Assembly: GCA_025355565.1 (NCBI GenBank) | Contig: JANXZK010000007.1 | Coordinates: 1-34,376, forward strand | Origin: a bacterium | GTDB lineage: Bacteria; Patescibacteriota; Minisyncoccia; Phycocordibacterales; PALSA-1337 | Direction: 5' to 3' | Length of the DNA stretch: 34,376 bases | Part shown: one piece after another, positions 1 through 7,590 of the stretch | Layout of the letters: every line of letters begins with the position of its first letter | Numbering within the stretch: position 1 is the stretch's first letter | Translations under genes and position numbers: made by a program | The notes under the pieces: generated by a model | Seen by the model: the letters and a program-made list of their open reading frames with translations, nothing else | What the model was told of the DNA's origin: nothing | Databases searched by the model: none

Positions 1-141
1 GACACGAAAACCGCCAAGGATACCACCCAAAGATCATCCTTGGAGAAGATGGAATTCTTGAAAAAAATTTCGCCGAGCACATAAAACAGGAACACATTAA
101 TTCAGACTACAACAGATGTCATTTCAGCTTTGGTCTGACAG
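1..141. repeat. Left copy of an exact 141-bp terminal inverted repeat
   Basis: Bases 1-141 are the exact reverse complement of 34236-34376; the two copies diverge at base 142. The repeat is open in one frame, so it looks like part of a duplicated gene and not a transposon end. A length of exactly 141 equals the largest k-mer in MEGAHIT's default list, so the simplest reading is that both contig ends stop at the same repeat node, with the flanking copies in opposite orientation. Confidence 0.95.
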
Positions 142-149
142 AAGGGTGA
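3..149 (+). pseudogene. 3' fragment of a repeated gene, truncated near a palindromic element
   Basis: The frame is open from the contig edge to TGA at 147-149. Its first 46 codons are identical to the fragment at the other end of the contig (34126..34374, minus strand). That copy continues into a hydrophobic C-terminal helix; this one ends after two further residues (EG). The divergence at base 142 lies within two bases of the left arm of a palindromic element (140-226), so element insertion or element-associated rearrangement probably removed the true C-terminus. I do not recognise the family. The visible part is hydrophilic, with a KIILGEDGILEKNF stretch. A reverse-strand frame is also open over part of this DNA, so the coding call is tentative. 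Confidence 0.45.
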
Positions 150-226
150 AGGGGACTAGCGAGCGCGACTGGCGCGAGCTCGAGGAATTTTCCAGCAGGA
201 AAATATCCGTGCCCCTAAATCCTTCT
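140..226. repeat. Palindromic multi-hairpin element
   Basis: The outer arms are AGAAGG (140-145) plus AGGGG (150-154), which pair with CCCCT (212-216) plus CCTTCT (221-226). An inner hairpin pairs GGAATTTTCC (184-193) with 198-208 around an AGCA loop. The block also holds an AGCGAGCG segment and a CTGG...CGAG...CGAGG pattern, both also found in the element inside dnaG (20163-20306), which uses the same AGCA loop in its hairpins. It lies between the truncated fragment and the 3' end of the sigma/HARE gene. Confidence 0.6.
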
Positions 227-231
227 TTGTT

Positions 232-252
232 GTTTACCGTTTACTGATCACT
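232..252. repeat. Heptamer array (AGTAnAC family), 3 units
   Basis: There are three contiguous 7-bp units on the plus strand: GTTTACC, GTTTACT and GATCACT. The last overlaps the TAG stop codon (251-253) of the minus-strand sigma/HARE gene. The same heptamer family occurs at 1931-2025 and 17326-17339. Confidence 0.75.
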
Positions 253-1294
253 ATTTCACTCCCATCACAGCATACTTTCCATCCTTGTCTCTGTGGAAAT
301 ATTTCGGATTTTGAAGATTGACGATGATGGTATTTTCTTTGACATATCGCTCTTTCAATACCTTATCGACGATTTCCTCCTTTGTCAGCGGTCCATTTTT
401 TTCGATAACATGCGCGATGACATCTCGTACGATACCGGGCGCATAACCCCATTCTGCGAGAGCGTAAAGGCCACGGCCGACAAGTACGAATCGTGGATCC
501 TTGATGAGTTCATTGTGCGTAGTAGCGACATGAGCTTTCTTGTTGAACATCGTGGTGATCTGTTTCGCGACATCTCTGAAATGTATAGGTGAGCCATGCT
601 TCCTGATGACGAGAAAAGCGTAATCGCGCATGCCCTTGGTCTTCACATTCGATGAATTGGAAACTCCCCAATCGCCTAGAGCGTTCTTACCTATAGCTTT
701 GGATAATCCAAGCCATCGTTTTACCACTTCTTGATTTTTATATTTCTCAGAAACATCTTCTAAATGACTCAAAAGCTTGCTGATCATCTCTGATTCTGGC
801 AAGAGATCCTGATTGGTCAGACTTCCATACAGCTTCTTCAACGCTTCCTCGACTTTCTTTGCCAACTCTTCGTTGACATGCCATCGATGACGGAAATCAT
901 TGTCCTCTTTGAATTTACGAAAAGGTTCTCCGACAACCAACAGGAAGAATACATGGTTCTGCAAGCTCTTGTCTTTTGAAACATGGCCTAGGAAATCATC
1001 CTCAACAACGATACCACCCAGTGAGTGGAGCAGAGCTTCGATCTCGGTAAACACAGCTTTTTCGTCCGTATACTCTTCGGATTTCCTGATCTGATTCAAT
1101 GCATAATTCTCTATCTGACGGACACGCTCGCGAGTGATGCCATAGACCTTTCCTATAGAATCGAGTGTCATGCGCTTCACATCTTTTCCGAGACCGTATC
1201 GATATATGATGACCTCACGGGCACGATCAGGTAGAGACGACAACAGTCTCTTTACTGTTTGCTTTGGTTTGAACGAAATTGTTGCTGTGACCAT
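251..1294 (-). CDS. Sigma-70 region 4 / HARE-type winged-helix regulator
   Basis: This 347-aa protein starts with a sigma-70 region 4-like helix-turn-helix (about residues 5-75). Its TRERVRQIENYALNQIRK stretch closely matches region 4.2 of the RpoD encoded at 17345..18610. There are no regions 2 or 3, so it cannot act as a full sigma factor by itself. The C-terminal half has two winged-helix-like segments, about 222-282 (RDYAFLVIRKHG...HFRDVAKQI) and 285-345 (VIEKNGPLTKEEIVDKVL). They resemble the HARE-HTH domain, which is also found in the RNA polymerase delta subunit. The likely role is DNA binding at promoters or modulation of RNA polymerase. A promoter with a perfect TTGACA -35 lies upstream. 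The middle of the protein (80-215) is unassigned. The fusion is visible in the sequence; the regulatory role is inferred. Confidence 0.8.
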   Translation of the reverse strand: MVTATISFKPKQTVKRLLSSLPDRAREVIIYRYGLGKDVKRMTLDSIGKVYGITRERVRQIENYALNQIRKSEEYTDEKAVFTEIEALLHSLGGIVVEDDFLGHVSKDKSLQNHVFFLLVVGEPFRKFKEDNDFRHRWHVNEELAKKVEEALKKLYGSLTNQDLLPESEMISKLLSHLEDVSEKYKNQEVVKRWLGLSKAIGKNALGDWGVSNSSNVKTKGMRDYAFLVIRKHGSPIHFRDVAKQITTMFNKKAHVATTHNELIKDPRFVLVGRGLYALAEWGYAPGIVRDVIAHVIEKNGPLTKEEIVDKVLKERYVKENTIIVNLQNPKYFHRDKDGKYAVMGVK

Positions 1295-1329
1295 GTTTGT
1301 AATAGATTATTAAAAACTTCTATATACAG

Positions 1330-1359
1330 ACATTACCATTAGTAGTGTTCTTTTGTCAA
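1330..1359 (-). promoter_or_regulatory. Promoter of the sigma/HARE gene
   Basis: On the minus strand a perfect TTGACA (1354-1359) is followed by an 18-bp spacer and TAATGT (1330-1335), which is preceded by TGG as in an extended -10. The predicted start is near 1323, giving a leader of about 28 nt. Confidence 0.5.
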
Positions 1360-1375
1360 CTGTACATCGATAACA

Positions 1376-1413
1376 CTTCGCAAAGAGTGCTCGGTCGTTC
1401 GAGGATCAGGTGG
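1376..1413. repeat. Dispersed repeat, copy A
   Basis: About 38 bp starting CTTCGCAAAGAGTGCTC and ending CAGGTGG. It differs from copy B at 18813-18849 by two substitutions and one indel. It lies 17 bp past the prepilin stop codon. Copy B is one arm of a long palindromic element; copy A lacks the opposing arm and may be a decayed relic. Confidence 0.7.
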
Positions 1414-1429
1414 AATGGATTACCAGATA

Positions 1430-1918
1430 TCATCTAGTAACCGATATCGAAGGAGTCAATTCACCAGTAGAGCTCGCGGTGATGCGACCATTATCATCTC
1501 TTCTAATCTCATAGCCAGTATCATAGTCAGTGGTGCTCGCATAATGCGCACTCGCGATAGATGGATCGAACGGCAATGCCGATATGTAGTCCGGAACGAG
1601 ACAATATGCCATGTCACCATTGTCTGTAGATGTGCCTGAACTCTTCACTGTAACGAAACTATTCGATATGTCTTTCGTCTTGCCCTCGCAAACAAACATG
1701 CCCTTATGCTCTGCCATATTCTGATGGATCGCATTCAAGAGCGCATTCACATTGCTGGTACGCTGAGAGTCCCTCGCGAGCTTGAATTGGCGTGCTGGAT
1801 TCACCGCGACCAATACTACAGTCGCTAGTATGGCGATGATGCCAATGACCACTAGAATCTCGATCAAAGTAAAACCCTTCTTCGATGATGAGCGAGTCAC
1901 ATATTTTGTTGATGTCAT
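1430..1918 (-). CDS. Type IV prepilin / pseudopilin
   Basis: This 162-aa protein has a short basic leader and a prepilin peptidase site, KKG|FTLIEILVV. Glu5 of the mature protein is conserved and is followed by the hydrophobic N-terminal helix (to about residue 38). The VNPARQFKLARDSQR segment is characteristic of CPR pilins. Two cysteines, at about residues 78 and 107, could form the pilin disulfide loop. The product would be assembled by a type IV pilus machine for adhesion or DNA uptake. Assembly genes are not in the window, but the DNA-uptake channel gene comEC is only 450 bp away. The ATG at 1918 has a weak AGAAG 7 bp upstream. A 95-bp heptamer inverted repeat lies directly upstream. Confidence 0.9.
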   Translation of the reverse strand: MTSTKYVTRSSSKKGFTLIEILVVIGIIAILATVVLVAVNPARQFKLARDSQRTSNVNALLNAIHQNMAEHKGMFVCEGKTKDISNSFVTVKSSGTSTDNGDMAYCLVPDYISALPFDPSIASAHYASTTDYDTGYEIRRDDNGRITASSTGELTPSISVTR

Positions 1919-1930
1919 ATATTTGCTTCT

Positions 1931-2025
1931 GGTAAACAGTAATCAGTAACCAGTAAACAGATGAATCCAAGTTGCAATTCTCTGTTTACTATTTACCGTC
2001 TACTGTCTACTGATTACTGTCTACT
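1931..2025. repeat. Heptamer arrays in inverted orientation (4 + 6 units)
   Basis: Left arm 1931-1958 holds four 7-bp units: GGTAAAC, AGTAATC, AGTAACC and AGTAAAC. Right arm 1984-2025 holds six exact-length units of the opposite strand: GTTTACT, ATTTACC, GTCTACT twice, GATTACT and GTCTACT. The arms are 25 bp apart and could fold into a long imperfect hairpin. The arrays begin 12 bp upstream of the prepilin start codon. Confidence 0.85.
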
Positions 2026-2050
2026 AATGCCCTCATCTTACATCTTGGTC

Positions 2051-2126
2051 GATAAAATCCGGATGAATATTTGATAAAATTTCGATAAAAATAAAATCAA
2101 ATTTCGATAAAAAAAAGATAAAATCT
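2051..2126. repeat. 11-bp phased GATAAAA array, copy 1
   Basis: Seven 11-bp units in 76 bp. GAT triplets occur at offsets 1, 12, 23, 34, 56 and 67; the fifth unit is degenerate (AATCAAATTTC). Typical units are GATAAAATTTC and GATAAAAAAAA. The spacing is close to one helical turn, which would phase the A-tracts and curve the DNA. Copy 2 at 3803-3878 matches it at 69 of 76 positions without gaps, in the same orientation. Confidence 0.9.
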
Positions 2127-2194
2127 GATTTCACCAAAAAAGCCTTGCCTAGCGTATAGATAATGAACATTACAAATAATTGAGATCAACATAT

Positions 2195-2440
2195 ATGAAA
2201 CAATTCGTGCAGAAAACGTTCGATATTCCCGTTCTGAAAGGTATATCAGTGAAAAATATCGAGGAGCATCAAAACTGCACCCTGATCCTCGCTCTCGATA
2301 TGTGGGAACACTCCTATGTTGCCGACTATCAACCCTCAGGCAAGAAAGCTTATGTCGATGATTTCTTCACGAACCTGAACTGGGATATGATCGAGATGAA
2401 CCTCTCACACCTTTCGACCTATACAAATACACCAACGTGA
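2195..2440 (+). pseudogene. Internally deleted Fe/Mn superoxide dismutase remnant
   Basis: The 81-aa frame opens with KTFDIPVLKGISVKNIEEH, matching the start of iron superoxide dismutases; its His aligns with the first metal ligand (E. coli FeSOD His26). It then jumps directly to the C-terminal signature LALDMWEHSYVADYQ, where the DxWEH Asp and His are the third and fourth ligands, and continues to FTNLNWDMIEMNL. About 110 residues are absent, including the helical hairpin with the second His ligand and most of the alpha/beta domain. The reading frame is intact across the junction, so a short product could be made, but it should not be an active dismutase. The 3' end overlaps comEC by 74 bp, tail to tail. 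Confidence 0.8.
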
Positions 2441-3779
2441 ACAATACATAAAACCCCACCACCCACCACTTGGAGAACGCGGGCATATGCACTGAGGCAA
2501 ATGGGAGCCTCGCGAAATTTTCCACCATAAAGAGTTCGTATGAGAGCAACAGGTGAGTCACCCAAGCAAAAACTTGTGCTATCGGAATAGAGAGCATCCC
2601 TATCGCACCAGTCATAAAGACAAAAAGCATCGTGATGGGAATAAACGGCAATACCAAAATATTCACCACCATGCCGATCAACGACAAGTTCCCCATCATA
2701 TATAGTATGTATGGCGAAACGAATATCTGCGTGGCGACAGTCGAAGCGACAATGCCGCGAATGCCGAACTTTTCTGGAATGAATCTCAGCCGCCTTTCGA
2801 TAGGTGAAGCGAGGAGGATGAGTCCCATCGTGGCGAGAAACGACAATTGAAATGAAGGGTCATGAAGCAAGATCATCGGACTCTGTATGAGCATTATGAG
2901 TCCCGCAAATATGAGTGCCCGAGAAACGTTGTAATCCTTCCTCAATATATCCGCCGAGAGAGCGATCCCTGCCATGAAGCATGAGCGGACAACGGTGGCA
3001 CCTCCTCCGACCAAGATCCCGAACAAGGCAATACCTATACCACCTATCGATATGCCCCAAATTCTTGGCAGGAACATGAGCATCCTACGCATCGCATCAC
3101 CGACGATCGTGATGTTGTAGCCAGACAAGACGACGATATGGATGAGACCGACTGTTCTAAAATCATTCAATAGATCATTGCCGAGCGCTGCCTTCTCTCC
3201 GACGACCAGTCCTCCAGCCAACGCCGCATGCGGTTCACCGAGGGTTTTTTCCAGATTTGAGACGAATCGTCTTTTCAATGAGAAAAGCTCACTAGTCAAG
3301 CGAGCGATCACTGAGGAGTTAACTGGGTGCCCATCGCTCACACTATGAAGCGAGACATCGGCACTTTTCATTTCATAGAATATATCGCTCTTGGCCAGAT
3401 ATCCTTCATAATCGAACGATCGACCAGGATCAGTGGTATTGGAGAAATTCATCGGTTTCAATAGCTTCCCATTGAAATTGACCAGATCACCAAATTTGAA
3501 TCTCGGATACAGTTTTGTCTTCATTCGAAGCAGAAAATCCGCCTTACACCGGGTAGAAAGTGTTCTTGAGACCGACAATTCGTCTACATGGACGACCATA
3601 ACTTGTCCCGACTCCTTTCTTTCGGGCTCTTCGCTCACGATACCGCTTCCCAGGACGACCTGTTTCAAGCATGGTCCGATATCTGGCGGTTTTACGCCAA
3701 AAGTCTGTGTTACGCGGAATATCGCGGCCGCCACAAAGATGCTCCAAAATATGATCAGCCCCTTTCTGATTTTCCGCAT
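2367..3779 (-). CDS. comEC: ComEC/Rec2 competence channel, short form
   Basis: This 470-aa integral membrane protein is the inner-membrane channel for uptake of single-stranded DNA. It has an N-terminal membrane segment, an OB-fold-like DUF4131 region (about 45-140) and then the multi-spanning Competence domain (about 185-455) with the family signature LIHIVVLSGYNITIV. The C-terminal metallo-beta-lactamase nuclease domain of longer ComEC proteins is missing. The tail after the last helix (SKGVRGSSRSYPSSGS) is read through DNA that also encodes the end of the superoxide dismutase remnant on the other strand, so the original stop codon may have been lost. The gene is bracketed by the two phased-array repeats. 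Confidence 0.92.
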   Translation of the reverse strand: MRKIRKGLIIFWSIFVAAAIFRVTQTFGVKPPDIGPCLKQVVLGSGIVSEEPERKESGQVMVVHVDELSVSRTLSTRCKADFLLRMKTKLYPRFKFGDLVNFNGKLLKPMNFSNTTDPGRSFDYEGYLAKSDIFYEMKSADVSLHSVSDGHPVNSSVIARLTSELFSLKRRFVSNLEKTLGEPHAALAGGLVVGEKAALGNDLLNDFRTVGLIHIVVLSGYNITIVGDAMRRMLMFLPRIWGISIGGIGIALFGILVGGGATVVRSCFMAGIALSADILRKDYNVSRALIFAGLIMLIQSPMILLHDPSFQLSFLATMGLILLASPIERRLRFIPEKFGIRGIVASTVATQIFVSPYILYMMGNLSLIGMVVNILVLPFIPITMLFVFMTGAIGMLSIPIAQVFAWVTHLLLSYELFMVENFARLPFASVHMPAFSKWWVVGFYVLFTLVYLYRSKGVRGSSRSYPSSGS

Positions 3780-3802
3780 ATAAACTGATTGTACTCACAT
3801 GT

Positions 3803-3878
3803 GATAAAATCGTGATGAATTTTTGATAAAATTTTGATAAAAAAATAATCAAATTTTGATAAAAAAAAGATAAAATCT
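3803..3878. repeat. 11-bp phased GATAAAA array, copy 2
   Basis: This is a 76-bp direct repeat of 2051-2126 with seven substitutions and the same seven-unit, 11-bp layout. It starts 23 bp upstream of the comEC start codon, on the promoter side of that gene. The two copies are about 1.75 kb apart and enclose the dismutase remnant and comEC. Confidence 0.9.
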
Positions 3879-3944
3879 ATATGATGCTTTGGCCGCGGCT
3901 TTTCCACACCGCAAATTTGGCATCAGACAATGTTTGTGGTACTA

Positions 3945-3973
3945 TTCTGATCTGCTGCTCTTTTGGATATAAT
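3945..3973 (+). promoter_or_regulatory. Promoter of the small gene at 4023
   Basis: A perfect TATAAT (3968-3973) lies 17 bp after a weak TTCTGA. Transcription should start near 3980, leaving a leader of about 43 nt that carries a Shine-Dalgarno sequence. Confidence 0.5.
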
Positions 3974-4022
3974 ATGCTAAAGGAATAGCTCGAACAATCA
4001 ATTGGTTTACAAGGAACTTAGT

Positions 4023-4229
4023 ATGGTAAGACTAATTCAAGAGACTGATATGGAGCACGGAGGCACTGAGATCGACGAACTTCTATCTCAGATCAAAGCT
4101 GTCTCAAAACAACCTCCCGCCAGAAGGTACAAGATCGACGAAAACACGATCAGCCTCGACGGAGGGGATCTCCTCGTCCGAAATCGTTCACGCGTCAGTT
4201 TGCGCCCCGTTTTGCGGCCTTTGGCTTGA
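4023..4229 (+). CDS. Small protein of unknown function, 68 aa
   Basis: I do not recognise this protein. It is hydrophilic, with an acidic first half and a conserved-looking ARRYKIDENTISLDGGDLL core, then a basic tail (RVSLRPVLRPLA). No signal peptide or membrane segment is visible. The start at 4023 is chosen because AAGGA sits 7 bp upstream, one of the few clear Shine-Dalgarno sequences in the window. It has its own TATAAT promoter and a strong terminator at 4291-4326, so it is a stand-alone transcription unit. The unrelated-looking tail could mean a frameshift near the 3' end. Confidence 0.55.
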   Translation: MVRLIQETDMEHGGTEIDELLSQIKAVSKQPPARRYKIDENTISLDGGDLLVRNRSRVSLRPVLRPLA

Positions 4230-4290
4230 TCAAACGGCCAATAGATTGAGCTGCTGATCCGATCGCACCTCTACTTGACCATAGTCACAC

Positions 4291-4326
4291 ACTCCACAAA
4301 CACGATCAGGTTGTGGAGTCTTTTTT
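4291..4326 (+). terminator. Intrinsic terminator
   Basis: A perfect 9-bp stem, ACTCCACAA (4291-4299) with TTGTGGAGT (4311-4319), is followed by CTTTTTT. It ends the small transcript and separates it from typA. Confidence 0.9.
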
Positions 4327-4332
4327 AACACC

Positions 4333-4385
4333 TTGACTCTGCCGCCCTTTTCATGCTTTACTTAATTCATCGAGCCGGCGGCTCT
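4333..4385 (+). promoter_or_regulatory. typA promoter and leader hairpin
   Basis: TTGACT (4333-4338), an 18-bp spacer and TTTACT (4357-4362) give a predicted start near 4369. The leader then begins with a compact hairpin, GAGCC-GGC-GGCTC (4373-4385), and has no Shine-Dalgarno sequence before the ATG at 4418. Confidence 0.45.
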
Positions 4386-4417
4386 ATTTTAATTCGCCGA
4401 ATCCCCAATATACTCAT

Positions 4418-6244
4418 ATGGAAATACGCAACATCGCCATCATCGCACACGTCGACCACGGTAAGACAACCCTTACTGATGCCATCATGGCCCAATGTGG
4501 TCACGGTGACGAAGGTACGATGGACAGTAACGCTCTAGAACAAGAGCGTGGCATTACGATCTACGCTAAAAACACCTCCGTCAATTACAAAGGCACGAAG
4601 ATCAACATCGTCGATACCCCAGGGCACGCAGATTTCGGTTCAGAAGTCGAACGCGTCCTCCGTGCCATCGATGCGGTCTTGCTCGTCGTCGACGCTCAAG
4701 AAGGTCCCATGCCCCAGACTCGTTTCGTATTGAAGAAGTCGCTTGAACTCGGTCTAAAACCTATCGTAGTCATCAACAAGATCGACAAACCCGCGGCAAA
4801 TCCAGCACGTGTGCATGATGAAGTACTCGAACTCTTCATGGAGCTCGGTGCACATGACTCGCAGATCGATTTTCCTACCATTTATGCCATTGGCCGCACC
4901 GGTGTCGCAAAGAGGTTGATGACCGATGAAGCAGTAGATCTCACGCCATTGTTAGATACGATCATAGAGTATGTGCCCTCTGCAAATATAAAAAATATCA
5001 ATAGAACTTCCAAGTCTGCCGACGAAAAGTTGACGGCGCAAGTTTTCAACCTCGGTTATGACAACTTCCTCGGACGTCTGGCTGTTTGTCGCATATATTC
5101 TGGCACGATCAAGGATGGTCAGAACATCTGGATCAAGGATGTCAACGGCAAATCATTTACAGGAAAAGTGACGAAGCTATTTACATTCGAAGGCAAGAAA
5201 CGCCTCGAAACTATACAAGCAGAATCCGGTGATATCGTCACAGTCGCCGGAGTACCGGAAATCTTCATCGGAGAAACTATCACAGACGATGAAATGACAG
5301 AACCTCTTCCGGCTATCAGTGTCGACGAACCGACTATCTCCCTGCAATTTTTAGTCAACAATTCTCCATTTGCTGGCAGAGAAGGTACTTTTGTCACCGG
5401 TCGCCAGATTCGCGAGAGACTCGAACGTGAACTAGAAACAAATGTCGGACTGAAAGTCTATTTCAATATGAATGAATATTTCACCGTATTCGGTCGCGGA
5501 GAGTTGCATATCGGTATATTGCTGGAAAATATGCGCCGTGAGGGCTACGAGCTCCAAGTCTCCCAGCCAAAAGTTATCATCAAGGAAGAAAAAGATGCGA
5601 CCGGTAATGTCACGAAAACTCTAGAACCTTTCGAGGAGGTCATCATCGACACTCCAGAGGAATTTTCTGGTGCCATCATCGAGACTCTCGGTAAACGAAA
5701 AGGCATCATGTCCAACATGACCACTCATGGAAATCAAGTCCGTATGGTATTTGATATCCCTACTCGAGGATTACTCGGCTACAGGAACGCATTCACGATC
5801 GACACAAAAGGTGAAGGTATCATGTCGAGTCGTGTCACAGGATTCCGAGAGCACGTCGGTCCGATCGAAAAACGAGAGACAGGGTCCATGACTTCGATGG
5901 TCTCAGGCAAATCATTTGGCTTCTCTCTGTGGAATCTCCAAGATCGTGGACGTCTCTTCATCGTTCCGGCTATGGACATATATGAAGGCATGGTCATCGG
6001 TGACACTTCCAAAGGCGACGACCTCGAAGTCAATCCATGCAAAGGTAAACAGCTCTCGAACATGCGTTCTTCTGGAAAAGACGAAGCTCTCACGCTCGTT
6101 CCACCGTTTATACTTTCGATCGAACGTGGCCTCGAGCTCATGCGCGATGACGAATATCTGGAGATCACTCCAAAGAACATCAGGCTCCGCAAGAAATATC
6201 TAACAGAACTCGATAGAGCGAGAGCGAGAAGGAAAGATTTATAA
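4418..6244 (+). CDS. typA: GTP-binding protein TypA/BipA
   Basis: This 608-aa ribosome-associated translational GTPase has the usual family length. The G1 motif [10 protein letters not shown] is at about residue 10, followed by G2 (RGITI), G3 (DTPGHADF) and G4 (NKID). Domain II follows from about 205, then EF-G-like domains III and V, and the TypA-specific C-terminal domain that ends [19 protein letters not shown]. The family helps ribosome assembly and translation under stress or cold. It starts a same-strand run with hisS, the exonuclease and the DsbA-like gene, although each of those has its own candidate promoter. Confidence 0.97.
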   Translation: MEIRNIAIIAHVDHGKTTLTDAIMAQCGHGDEGTMDSNALEQERGITIYAKNTSVNYKGTKINIVDTPGHADFGSEVERVLRAIDAVLLVVDAQEGPMPQTRFVLKKSLELGLKPIVVINKIDKPAANPARVHDEVLELFMELGAHDSQIDFPTIYAIGRTGVAKRLMTDEAVDLTPLLDTIIEYVPSANIKNINRTSKSADEKLTAQVFNLGYDNFLGRLAVCRIYSGTIKDGQNIWIKDVNGKSFTGKVTKLFTFEGKKRLETIQAESGDIVTVAGVPEIFIGETITDDEMTEPLPAISVDEPTISLQFLVNNSPFAGREGTFVTGRQIRERLERELETNVGLKVYFNMNEYFTVFGRGELHIGILLENMRREGYELQVSQPKVIIKEEKDATGNVTKTLEPFEEVIIDTPEEFSGAIIETLGKRKGIMSNMTTHGNQVRMVFDIPTRGLLGYRNAFTIDTKGEGIMSSRVTGFREHVGPIEKRETGSMTSMVSGKSFGFSLWNLQDRGRLFIVPAMDIYEGMVIGDTSKGDDLEVNPCKGKQLSNMRSSGKDEALTLVPPFILSIERGLELMRDDEYLEITPKNIRLRKKYLTELDRARARRKDL

Positions 6245-6271
6245 AAGTATAGTGGATACGTCTGCTTGAAC

Positions 6272-6300
6272 TTTCTGATTTTCCTTCAACCTGCTACAAT
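6272..6300 (+). promoter_or_regulatory. hisS promoter, near-leaderless
   Basis: TACAAT (6295-6300) follows a weak TTTCTG after 17 bp. Only 9 bp separate the -10 from the ATG at 6310, so the mRNA would start within about three bases of the start codon. No Shine-Dalgarno sequence is present. Confidence 0.45.
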
Positions 6301-6309
6301 ACTTCCATC

Positions 6310-7590
6310 ATGGCAGAAAAAGCCAAAAAACTAAACACCGAGGCATACAAGGGGGTACGCGACTTCTTTCCGCTAGATATGGCTATAGAAAAAGGTATTT
6401 TTGGAATATGGAGGAATGTCGCGGAAAGATACGGATATGAAGAATACGGCGCCTCCGTTCTAGAATCAGCCGAGCTATATCGAGCAAAATCCGGCGAGGA
6501 GATAATCAATGAGCAAACATATACATTCACGGATCGTGGGGATCGCGAGGTCACATTGCGTCCAGAGATGACCCCGACCGTCGCGCGTATGGTGGCTGCC
6601 AGGAGACGCGAGCTCATCTTCCCTCTGCGTTGGTACTCGATACCAAACTTATTCCGATATGAGAATCCTCAACGAGGTCGAGTGCGTGAGCACTGGCAGC
6701 TCAACGTAGACATCTTTGGCGTGAATTCTATGAGTGCAGAGATAGAGGTCATCAATATGGCTTATGACATCATGCACGCATATGGATTGAAAGATACAGA
6801 TTTTGAGATCCGTCTCAACAACCGCAAGCTGATGAACTATATCACCAGCGATGTTTTCGCATTGGACGAGGCAGCAGCGCAGAGACTTTCCAAACTGATC
6901 GACAAAAAGGACAAACTCAAACCGGAGGCTTTCGAACTAGGTGCGACAGAATTGCTGGGCGATAGAGCTCAACGATTCCTAACCCTATTGAATTCCCAGA
7001 ATTTCGAAGAATTTACCACTAGACTCCCACAAACCAAAGAGGAACATGTCGGATTGAAGGAGATCCGTAATGTCATGGCAGGATTGGAAAATCTCGGTAT
7101 AACCAATACCCGCTTCGACCAGACACTGATGCGAGGATTCGACTATTACACTGGCATCGTATTTGAAGTATATGACCTGAACCCAGTCAATCGCCGATCA
7201 GTTTTCGGTGGTGGCAGATACGACGATCTACTGGCATTGTTCGGAAATGACAAAGTATCGGGAGTCGGTTTTGGCGCAGGAGATGTCATCGCTCGGGATA
7301 TCATGGAAACTTACAGCACTCTGCCAAAAGCCGATGTGACGACCGAGATCACCATCTGCGTCATAGGCGAACAAAATATCCCTTTTGCTATGGATATGGC
7401 ACAGACTCTGCGTGAAAAAGGAACTCATGTGTCCATCGATCTTTCAGGCAAGAAGCTCGGCGACGAGATCAGTAACACCGACAAACGCGGCATCCCAAAA
7501 GTTATCGTGATAGGGGATGAAGAAGTAAAGACTGGTAAAATCAAAGTAAAGAATCTAAAGACAGGCGAAGAAAGCGATGTATCCCTTTAG
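6310..7590 (+). CDS. hisS: Histidyl-tRNA synthetase
   Basis: This 426-aa class II synthetase charges tRNA-His. Motif 2 reads FRYENPQRGRVREHWQ (about 116-131). The histidine-binding loop is LMRGFDYYTGIVFE (about 275-288), and motif 3 lies in GGGRYDDLLALFG and GVGFGAG. The C-terminal anticodon-binding domain (about 340-426) ends in VKNLKTGEESDVSL. Length and motif order are normal for the family. A 14-bp tandem duplication spans the stop codon (7577-7604). Confidence 0.97.
   Translation: MAEKAKKLNTEAYKGVRDFFPLDMAIEKGIFGIWRNVAERYGYEEYGASVLESAELYRAKSGEEIINEQTYTFTDRGDREVTLRPEMTPTVARMVAARRRELIFPLRWYSIPNLFRYENPQRGRVREHWQLNVDIFGVNSMSAEIEVINMAYDIMHAYGLKDTDFEIRLNNRKLMNYITSDVFALDEAAAQRLSKLIDKKDKLKPEAFELGATELLGDRAQRFLTLLNSQNFEEFTTRLPQTKEEHVGLKEIRNVMAGLENLGITNTRFDQTLMRGFDYYTGIVFEVYDLNPVNRRSVFGGGRYDDLLALFGNDKVSGVGFGAGDVIARDIMETYSTLPKADVTTEITICVIGEQNIPFAMDMAQTLREKGTHVSIDLSGKKLGDEISNTDKRGIPKVIVIGDEEVKTGKIKVKNLKTGEESDVSL

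Noticed and set aside
1931-2025. CRISPR array
   Set aside because: Units are 7 bp, contiguous and without spacers, and no cas genes are present.
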